Shown one piece after another: positions 56,746-64,000 of a stretch of 64,000 nucleotides of DNA (position 1 is its first letter; every line of letters starts with the position of its first letter). Made by a program: the position numbers and the translations under genes. Source of the stretch: Sorex araneus (Eukaryota; Chordata; Mammalia; Eulipotyphla; Soricidae); assembly GCF_027595985.1 (NCBI RefSeq), contig NC_073305.1, positions 171,946,172-172,010,171 of the forward strand. Direction: 5' to 3'. Under the pieces are notes generated by a model. That model saw only the letters and a list, made by a program, of their open reading frames with translations. It searched no databases and was not told where the DNA came from.

Positions 56746-57630
56746 TTTTAATGGGAAAAACTAGGCTAACAACATTAAGAGCATGGTTTGCTTTTAGGAA
56801 TTGCAAGAAATATAAACTGAATTCTTTCCTTTTTTATGGTGACTATATATTCCCAGAGTTATTTCTTTTTGTGAGAAGAAAAGAAAATAGACACACACAT
56901 AATTTTTGGAAATAAGAACAATCCCTACAGAATGTTCTAAAGACAAAAATGTGCCCTGTTGAGGAAATGCACCCCTTTCCCACATGGTTTATACCCCTCT
57001 CCATGGCTGAGCAGGTTCCGTGCCAGCTGAGGCCATGTTAAGAGCACGTTGGTATTTCCAGAGAAGCTTAAGAAGAGTCTCAGTGAGTGGGTGAGCAGGC
57101 TGGAGTTTAGATAAGATTTCCCAGGGGTTTTAGCTGTTCTTCATTTATTTCCATTTGGCTTTTTCTTGGCTGCCGCCTACTTAGCTCTTCAAGCTTGTGC
57201 TACTATTCAATTTTCAACAGCACCAAATCCGGCAGAAATCAGTAAAACTGTAGAACTATGCCACACTGATAAGAACTGTCTTTTGATTTTATACCATAAG
57301 AATAACATAAGAATACTGGGGGCAGCAGAGATGCAGTCTATACACCAAATACACAAACAAATGAAAAAATTAAATTTAAAATGAGGACACGTTTTCACTT
57401 TGAGGATGTTATAATCACTAACTAAGTCCACTAAGATATTAAGCTTACCTTATTGCAATAGTTAATTTACTCATTCATGTAACAGGTAGTTATCGGGTGC
57501 CTCTCCCCTGCTAGGCATTGTACTAGTTTCTGGAAATCAAATGGTGAGCAAAACAGAGTCTCTATTCTCTTGGGGATTTCAAGTCTAAGGTAATCAGAAG
57601 AAGTTTCCTATGTCCCTTCTAGGAAATTCA
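56746..57630. other. AT-rich single-copy sequence
   Basis: No recognisable repeat. The 72-codon open frame at 57166-57384 shows no domain and no splice-site arrangement that would support an exon. Confidence 0.4.
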
Positions 57631-58289
57631 TCTCTTGCCCCCGCGCCTAGCTGTCTTCACTGGGGCCCCTCGGAGGGGGTGGGTTGAGTTTCCCTCCCCA
57701 CTCCAAGCAGAGCCCCGGCAATTGAAAACCTCCGGAACCCAGCCACAGCCATGCTCAAGGCCCCTCTCCACATGTTTGGACGAGCCTCATGCATGAAGGA
57801 ACCAGCAGAGGACCCCAGGTGTGTGGGACCCAAGGCTGAGATCTCCAAGTCTGTTCAGATCAGGACTGGGTTTCTTCCACCCAGATCCTCCATTTTCCAG
57901 TAGCTAGGTGGTCACACCCAGAAACTGCCCCTTGCCATGTAATCCCATCAACAGCGAACATCCAAAGACTATAAAACCAAGCTCCTGTAAGTGCGCAGCC
58001 ACATGACATCTTATATCCTAGTTCTCCCTCTTACAGAACCTGGCAAGCTACCGAAAGTTTACTGCCCCCATAGGAGAGCCTGGCAAGCTCCCCTTGGTGT
58101 ATTCATATGCCAAAACCAGTAACAATGATGGTCTCATTCCCCTGACCCTGAAAGAGCCTCTAATGTGGCACCATCGGGAAGGACGAGTAAAGAGAGGCTT
58201 CCAAAATCTCAGGGCTAGGATGAATGGAGGCGTTCATTACTGAGACCGCTCCAAAAAATCGACGATCAACGGGATGATGATGATGATGA
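57631..58289 (+). mobile_element. COMP-C composite, full length
   Basis: Starts CTCTTGCCCCCGCGCCTAG and keeps every module: GC-rich 5' part, CTATAAAA (57970), duplicated AGAACCTGGCAAGC / GGAGAGCCTGGCAAGC, ATGCCAAAACCAGTAACAAT, GGGAAGGACGAGTAAAGAGA, RTE-type end, and a short (GAT)5 tail. A four-base duplication (TTCA) sits in the shared end near 58232. Confidence 0.88.
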
Positions 58290-58720
58290 CCATAAGAATA
58301 TGTCACTGAAAATTGGCATTCTCTTAAATGCCTTTCCCTTTTAGCATTTCCAGCACCAATTGGTCTTTTTTCTTCTATTTTATAGGTTTTAAAAGATGGA
58401 GAACTGAGTTAATCAGTCTTGGGGCAAAACTTCTCTTCAGCAAGTATGTTGTGCTTTCTTTCTTTTTTTTTCCTTTTGATCCCCACAGCACAGTACATTC
58501 ATGAAAAAGGATGAAAAACTTCCCAGAAGAATAATTAAGTGGATTTCCTGGCCAGGGTGCCAATATAATTGGCTTTAAGTTGCTCTAATTATAGCAACTC
58601 AGGGCTAAAATTAATAAATTTCCATAACAATTTTATTCTCATACCTTTCTGATGTTTTCTAAAACCTGAGGAAATATTTTTCTCAATTGACTTTTGCCTG
58701 TTCTATCATCTTTTCTAAAA
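58290..58720. other. AT-rich sequence, no feature
   Basis: No recognisable repeat or gene. Confidence 0.35.
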
Positions 58721-58721
58721 A

Positions 58722-58850
58722 CAACACCTAATGATGGTCAGTAATTACTCCTGGCTTTGTGCTCAGGGATCATTCCTGGAGGTGCTTAGAGACCACACAT
58801 AAATCAGCTGACTCTACACCTGAATCCTTGCTGTGGCCACAAATGGGATG
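58722..58850 (-). mobile_element. SINE-A, old
   Basis: GTAATTACTCCTGGCTTTGT, GCTCAGGGATCATTCCTGGA and GGTGCTTAGAGACCACACAT mark the 3' half. The head is not recognisable. Confidence 0.7.
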
Positions 58851-58869
58851 ATCCACTACTCCAACTAGA

Positions 58870-60420
58870 CAGCCACAGTGCATTTGTCGCTGTGATACTT
58901 AGTCTACAGAATGATTGGCTACAGAATCCATCTCTTGGGTAGGTTTTTAAAACAGGCATACTATTCTTTCAAAGCTCTTCTTCCTCCCATGCAGTTCCTT
59001 ACCACTGAACATGAGAGTCTACTGAATCTACCTTACCAATAGAAAATGTGTAATATTCCTCAGATGAGGTGAGTGGAAAAGATTCTACTGGACTAAAATA
59101 TCCCAAAGATCATGCTATGTCATTCGATGAATAAAATACTTCTACAAGTATACAACTGTCTTTTACAGGTTATGAGAGAAAATTAAAAGCAAAGGCAGCT
59201 AGACATCTAGGAATAGAAACCGGAATCAAACTTTAAAAACTAGAAAAATGGTTGAAAAAAACTTTGATGTGCGTTTCCATAAGAACAATGATAAAACATA
59301 TAGCAAAAACATTTTTGAAAACTCCTGAGATTCCTCATATTTTAATTCTCCAACATGGCAGGGGGAAAAGGGAAGGGAAGTTCACATTTTTTAAAATACA
59401 CGCTAATTTGGAGAAAAAAATTGATGTTTCTCTAATGGATTTTATAAAATTCCCATTGCACTAAATATTAAGACCACTAATGTGGCAATATAATATTTAG
59501 CATTGTGTCTAGAAGAATGTATATTTGAGATGGCTAACTGAAATTGACTCATCTAAAAGCATTTAGTGTTAAACCCTCTGATTAATTTTTTATCCATTTA
59601 TGAAGTACAAATGTGAATGATGAAAAAAATTAGATCAGATACATTAAATATGATCAGGTAAACTAAAATAAAACATGAATAGTTAAAATACTAAAGAAAT
59701 CAAAATTTTTAAATAATCTTAAGTGAAGGTCATATTTCTTTTCTATGTTGTTGGCTTCTTACAAAAGAGAAATGGTAAGATATCTGAAATAAAAATTAGT
59801 CTTTAATTGCCCCATAACTTGGATGTGATCAAATCCTGAGAATCAATTCAAATACATATAATAAACTTTACAAATTATTTTCATATTCTCTTTTTTTTAT
59901 ACACACACATGTACATTACCACCTCAAACATGCAGACCAGCAATATTTAACATTTCTCTGTTTGGCACTAAGAGGACATACACTTTAAATTCATATTCTT
60001 TTCTCCTAAAAGTGCTTCATATCAAATGGAATAGGCCCATATGCTTACAATGTTCTGCAATTTCTGCAAACTGTTCACCATATGGTCCTACTGGAACCAT
60101 AAAAATTATGTTTTATCCTTGCTGCATTGATAATTTGGGAGGCTTGTGCCTGCTTGTAATTATGACTCTAGCTTCATCCTCTTCATTGATTTTTTGTATA
60201 TACTTTTAATGAATCCTATTTTTATATAACAGGTAAGGAACATTTGTTCAAAGAAATGAGGTAATTAAAATCTAGAAGTTGATCATGAATCTAGCTAGTT
60301 CCTGAACATTCGCTTAAGAAACTGATTATTTCAGCAATAATTACATGGGCAGGAGTTATGAAGTATATAGTTTATTAAAATAGTTCTACAATTGAATCTT
60401 CTGTGTCATACCTGTGAGTT
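58870..60420. other. Long AT-rich single-copy stretch
   Basis: About 1.5 kb without recognisable repeats or exons; a 70-codon open frame (59252-59464) shows no domain. Confidence 0.4.
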
Positions 60421-60744
60421 CACATAATAAAATGGGGAGTAGGGGACTGCTGTGACGACTCTTATTCATATGGTGGCCCAGAGCCGCCTCCCTACTCCCC
60501 AGACCTCCCCAGAAGAGAGACAGAGACAGGGAGATGGGGGATCACAGCCTGACGGTGAAAATGGCCCATTTAAGCAGAGTGGTATCATACTTATAGAACA
60601 TCTAAGAGGGGTTGAGGGAGGGACATAGGTGTAATTGATCATTTACTCAAGGAGACACTCTGTCTCCCAGGGACATCTACACTGCTGTTACCTTTCCCTC
60701 TAGTTGTATATGTAATCAAAACTTGCAGTTGTTTGAATAAACAC

Positions 60745-60994
60745 TGTCACTGTCACTGTCATCCCGTTGCTCATTGATTTGCTCGAGCAGGCACCAGTAA
60801 CGTCTCCATTGTGAGACTGACTTGTGTTAGTGTTTTTGGCATGTCAAATATGCCACGGGTAGCTTGCCAGGCTCTGCCGCGCAGGCGACATACTCTCGGT
60901 AGCTTGCCAGGCTCTCTGAGAGGGGCAGAGGAATTGAACACAGGTTGGCCGCGTGCAAGGCGAACGCCCTACATGCTGTACTATCACTCCAGCC
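60745..60994 (-). mobile_element. SINE-B inside REP-E, with TSD
   Basis: Flanked by TTTGAATAAACAC (60732-60744) and TTTGGATAAACAC (60995-61007), one mismatch. Tail (TGTCAC)n. An extra CTGA-type duplication near 60818 lengthens the body. Confidence 0.96.
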
Positions 60995-61614
60995 TTTGGA
61001 TAAACACAGAAATAATAAAAAATAAACAATAGAAATTAATAATAAACAAAGATCCCAACACTTAGTTCTCTGGGTTCTGGGAGCAAGCAAGGCTTTTACC
61101 ATAAATCCCAGACTAAGTCCTCAGGCCAGTTCAGTTTGTCCTTCTCCATGAGGGTCCTGTCCCTTAAGTTGGAACAGCTTGCATCAAGACCATGCGTTTA
61201 TGCTTTCTAGGCTGTCCCATCTCAAAGTTGGGGTAGCTTTGCCACTCGCCTTGAGTCCATCCAGTCCCACAGTGGGACCTTCCTTTTGGGGTGTTAGGAA
61301 CTATATATAGTAACTAAAGCCTGAGTCAAGTAATTATGACCAAGTAATTATGCCCAGGAGCAGATATTTTTTAGAGTCCATCAACTCCCAAATATTAGGA
61401 GCATAACATTATTGGTCTTTCTGTGTTTAACCAAAGAACCTTGCTCTATAGTAAAATATAAAAAGGCTATAGGGGAAATAGAAAAGCAGGTACAAATACA
61501 CAGCACATCAAATACAAACCAGTACAAATACAAAGTTCAGAATTACCAGAAAATTTTGACTCATAAGTAATCAAGACTGACTTGGGGAACTGAGACAATG
61601 AGAGGTAAAATACA

Positions 61615-61876
61615 AAGGAAAAGATAAAGATAAACTTCAACTAAATTAGGGATGCTACCAAGAGCAGAATAAGCTTCTCAGGAGGAGGAAAAGGGGCAAG
61701 TCACTGATGAAGCCTAAAGCACTTAGGGTTGATATCCAACACAAGGAAAGGTTAAAGATGGACTTTAACTTAATTAGAAATGCTAGGAAGAGAATGGTAA
61801 ACTTCTTTTCTCTGGAAGAAGGAAAAGGGGCAATTCTCTGATGAAACCTGAAACACTTAGGGTTAATATCCAACAA
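61615..61876. repeat. Imperfect tandem duplication in REP-E copy 2
   Basis: Two units of about 130 bases, each running from ACAAAGGAAAAG / ACAAGGAAAGG through GAAAAGGGGCAA to TTAGGGTTGATATCCAAC / TTAGGGTTAATATCCAAC. Copy 1 of REP-E has a single unit. Confidence 0.8.
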
Positions 61877-62092
61877 TACCTAAGCAAATTCTTTTTGAGC
61901 CTTGATGTTTTGTAAGTATTCTGGCTGATTTTACAGTTGTATCACTGTATGTGTCTTACAAATTCATTCACATTTCATCAATAGGAGATAAAACATAGTA
62001 AGTAAATAACGTTGTGTAAACGAAGAGTGTGTTCCAGTGGTGGGCGGCTTGAAGTTTGAACATTGAAGGACTCCGATAACTCTGTTGCCAGG

Positions 62093-62265
62093 GTCCAGAG
62101 TGATAGTACAGAGGGTAGCATTTACTTACATTGCAGGTGGCTTTGATGTCTGACATCCCGTAGGGTCCTCCGGGCACTGCCAGGAGTAATTCCTGAGTTC
62201 AGAGTCAGAAGTAACCCATCAGAGCATCACCTGGTGTGGCCATAAATCCAACAAACAAAAATTAA
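62093..62265 (+). mobile_element. SINE-A
   Basis: CCAGAGTGATAGTACAGAGG head, GTAGGGTCCTCCGGGCACTG body, CATCACCTGGTGTGGCCATA 3' end, A-rich tail. Confidence 0.87.
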
Positions 62266-62314
62266 ATAAACTCTTTTATCAGCAGCTTTGCAAATTACTG
62301 TAAAGAAATGCAAA

Positions 62315-62500
62315 CTTTTTTGGTGTGTGCTGGGGTGGGGGGGCTGAGGGTGCAGAGGAGGGTTGAATCACACCTGACTTGTTCCTCACTCTGCATGCAA
62401 GACCCACTATTGGCAGAGCTCAGGGAACAATATGGGATGCTGTGGATCCAACCTGGGTTGGCCACGTGCAAGGCTTACCTGCTGTACTATCACTCGCATG
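62315..62500 (-). mobile_element. SINE-A, diverged
   Basis: GAATCACACCTGACTTGTTC, CTCAGGGAACAATATGGGAT and GTGCAAGGCTTACCTGCTGT ACTATCACTC (two blocks). A G-rich insertion lies near the tail. Confidence 0.8.
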
Positions 62501-62828
62501 TCCCAAAAACTTAAAAAAGAAAAGAAGAGTGTCTTGATCTTGGGTCAAGAACAACCAAATATAAATCATGATATTTTGTGAAACATTATATTACACAGTC
62601 TCGTCCATAAAGCCTTAATTCTTTTCATCATGCTTTTTACTTAATATTGAATGACAAACCTTTTCTCTCTGATGTTCCATAGTTTGGGAGAAGTGATAAA
62701 GGAAGTTGTCCACTTACAGGTTTATAGATTTGGATAACTTTTAAACAAAATCTAGGGGAGAAGAAAATTGCAGGGCAATGTTGGAGCGAATTAAAGATGT
62801 TTATTTTACAATTTCAAGGACCTTTGTT

Positions 62829-63080
62829 AAGGAGAAAGAGCGATAGCACAGTGGTAGGACATTTGCCTTTCACGCTGCCGACCTGTGTTCGATTCCTCTG
62901 CCCCTCTCAGAGAGCCCGGCAAGCTACTGAGAATATCGTGCCCGCACGGCAGAGCCTGGGAAGCTACCTGTGGTGTATTCGATATACCAAAAACCAGTAA
63001 CAATAAGTCTCACAATGAGAGATATTACTGGTGCCAGCTCGAACAAATCAATGAGCAACGGGATGACAGTGATAGTGACA
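62829..63080 (+). mobile_element. SINE-B, full length
   Basis: Head AAGAGCGATAGCACAGTGGT, B-box GTGTTCGATTCC, body GAGAGCCCGGCAAGCTACTG and GATATACCAAAAACCAGTAA, RTE-type end AGATATTACTGGTGCCAGCT to CGGGATGACAGTGATAGTGA. Best plus-strand copy for reading both pol III boxes. Confidence 0.95.
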
Positions 63081-63417
63081 TTCTAAATAAGTTTAAATGT
63101 GGCAGTGATGATAAATTAAAAGGATTAGATTTTAAATAAAGATAAGACTAGATGGGCCAGTGTCATATCCACCATACTAACTCCAGCCCTAATAAAGATT
63201 CTTTTAGTGTACAAATTTTAGTTTATTTGTTAAAATAAATTAAATAAAATATAGAATATTGAATCACTATAATTATAAGGTGATATAATTTCAAATATAT
63301 TTTAATATAAACAAAATATCTAACAGTATACCTATTATATATTTTAGAATACTACCTTAAATAGATAAATCAAAATCTCTGCTTTAATAAATATGTGTTC
63401 TACTTTGTGAAGAAGAA
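63081..63417. other. AT-rich sequence, no feature
   Basis: No recognisable repeat or gene. Confidence 0.35.
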
Positions 63418-64000
63418 GTCTCTTGCCCACGCACCTGGCTGTCTTCACTGGGGTCCTTTGGAGGGGGTGGGCTCCAGCTTCCCTCCCCGCCCCAAGCAGC
63501 GCTCCCTCGACCGAAGACCTCCAGAGCCTTAGCCACAGCCATGCTCAAGGCCCCTCTCCACACGTTCGGATGAGCCTCGCGTGTGAAGGTACCAGCAGAG
63601 AAAGCCAGGTGTGTGGGACCTGGGGCTCAGACCTCCAAGCCTGCTCCGATCAAGACTGGGCCTCTTCTGACCAGATTTCCCATTTTCCAGTAGCGAGGCG
63701 GTCACACCCAGGGACTGCCCCCTTCGCCATGTAATCCCACCAATGGCCCACACCTAAAGACTATAAAACCAAGTTCCCAGAAGTGACATCTTATAGCCTA
63801 GTTCTCCCTCTTGGAGAACCTGGCTAGCTACCAAGAGTTTCCTGCCCACATGGGAGAGCCTCACAAACTACCCATGGTGTATTAATATGCCAAAACCAGT
63901 AACAATGCTGGGTCTCATTCCCCTGACCCTGAAAGAGCCTCCAGTGTGCCATCACCGGGAAGGATGAGTAAAGAGAGGCTTCTAAAATCTCAGGGCTAGG
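63418..64000 (+). mobile_element. COMP-C composite, cut by the window end
   Basis: Starts CTCTTGCCCACGCACCTGG and runs through CTATAAAA (63764), the duplicated CTGGCTAGC / GGAGAGCC region and the private segment to TCTCAGGGCTAGG at the last base. The RTE-type end must lie just beyond the window. Confidence 0.88.

Larger units (their letters stand above)
60425..61880 (-). mobile_element. REP-E dispersed repeat, copy 2
   Basis: Shares AAGGAGACACTCTGTCTCCC, CTTAGTTCTCTGGGTTCTGG, CTCCCAAATATTAGGAGCAT and TTAGGGTTAATATCCAACA with copy 1 at 43450-44530. It is longer because of a SINE-B insertion and a tandem duplication near its right end. If it is an LTR, the minus strand is the likely sense. Confidence 0.6.

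Noticed and set aside
57166-57384. Possible exon in a 72-codon open frame
   Set aside because: No domain, no clear splice sites, and no neighbouring exon; frames of this length are expected by chance.
62829-62905. tRNA genes at the A-box/B-box sequences
   Set aside because: These are SINE heads repeated dozens of times with the same downstream bodies; none folds obviously into a complete tRNA with its own 3' end.

Overview
The window is mammalian genomic DNA from a shrew, most likely Sorex (common shrew type). Two signatures point there: a very abundant tRNA-derived SINE with an A-rich tail (the shrew SOR-type SINE, called SINE-A here), and five copies of an RTE-clade LINE matching my memory of RTE1_Sar, a nematode-like retrotransposon reported from Sorex araneus. 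No protein-coding exon of a cellular gene could be supported on either strand. The window reads as intergenic or deep intronic DNA: AT-rich single-copy sequence crowded with nested retroelements. Family assignments come from reading the sequence and from remembered family features; no search was run.

Repeat families, with labels used throughout. SINE-A: tRNA-like head, body, A-rich tail (L1-type mobilisation). SINE-B: the same tRNA-like head, a different body, and a 3' end of about 55 bases nearly identical to the 3' end of the RTE LINE, ending in (ACAGTG)n or (ACAGTGAT)n repeats. RTE: five 5'-truncated copies at 6.1-7.9, 11.9-12.8, 18.0-18.7, 40.5-43.1 and 45.1-45.7 kb, all with recognisable target-site duplications (TSDs). 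COMP-C: a composite of about 0.66 kb with a GC-rich 5' part, a SINE-B-like middle and an RTE-type 3' end, often with a (GAT)n tail. COMP-D: a composite of 0.7-1.4 kb with a CpG-rich 5' part and an L1-type 3' UTR plus poly(A). REP-E: a dispersed repeat of 1.1-1.4 kb, two copies. There are also ordinary L1 fragments and several probable retroviral LTRs.

Layout. 0-6 kb: unique AT-rich DNA, an LTR, old SINE-A, one COMP-C. 6-19 kb: RTE copies 1-3, two LTRs, an old L1 ORF2 body with RTE and SINE-B inserted, one COMP-D, a large CT microsatellite. 19-36 kb: SINE-B copies, a chimeric RTE/SINE, a nested cluster at 26.1-28.3 kb that includes a truncated U2 snRNA pseudogene and a TSD-flanked COMP-D, and long unique stretches. 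36-48 kb: an LTR, SINE-B and COMP-C in tandem, a 5'-inverted L1 with the longest RTE copy inside it, REP-E, RTE copy 5. 48-64 kb: mostly unique sequence with scattered SINEs, a second full COMP-D, REP-E copy 2 and two more COMP-C.

How the parts fit: the RTE LINE is nematode-like and sits inside older shrew L1 and SINE-A sequences, so it arrived after those were present. SINE-B and COMP-C carry the RTE's 3' end, which suggests native elements came to use the incoming RTE's reverse transcriptase. SINE-A and COMP-D remain of L1 type. This change of partner is the most interesting system in the window.
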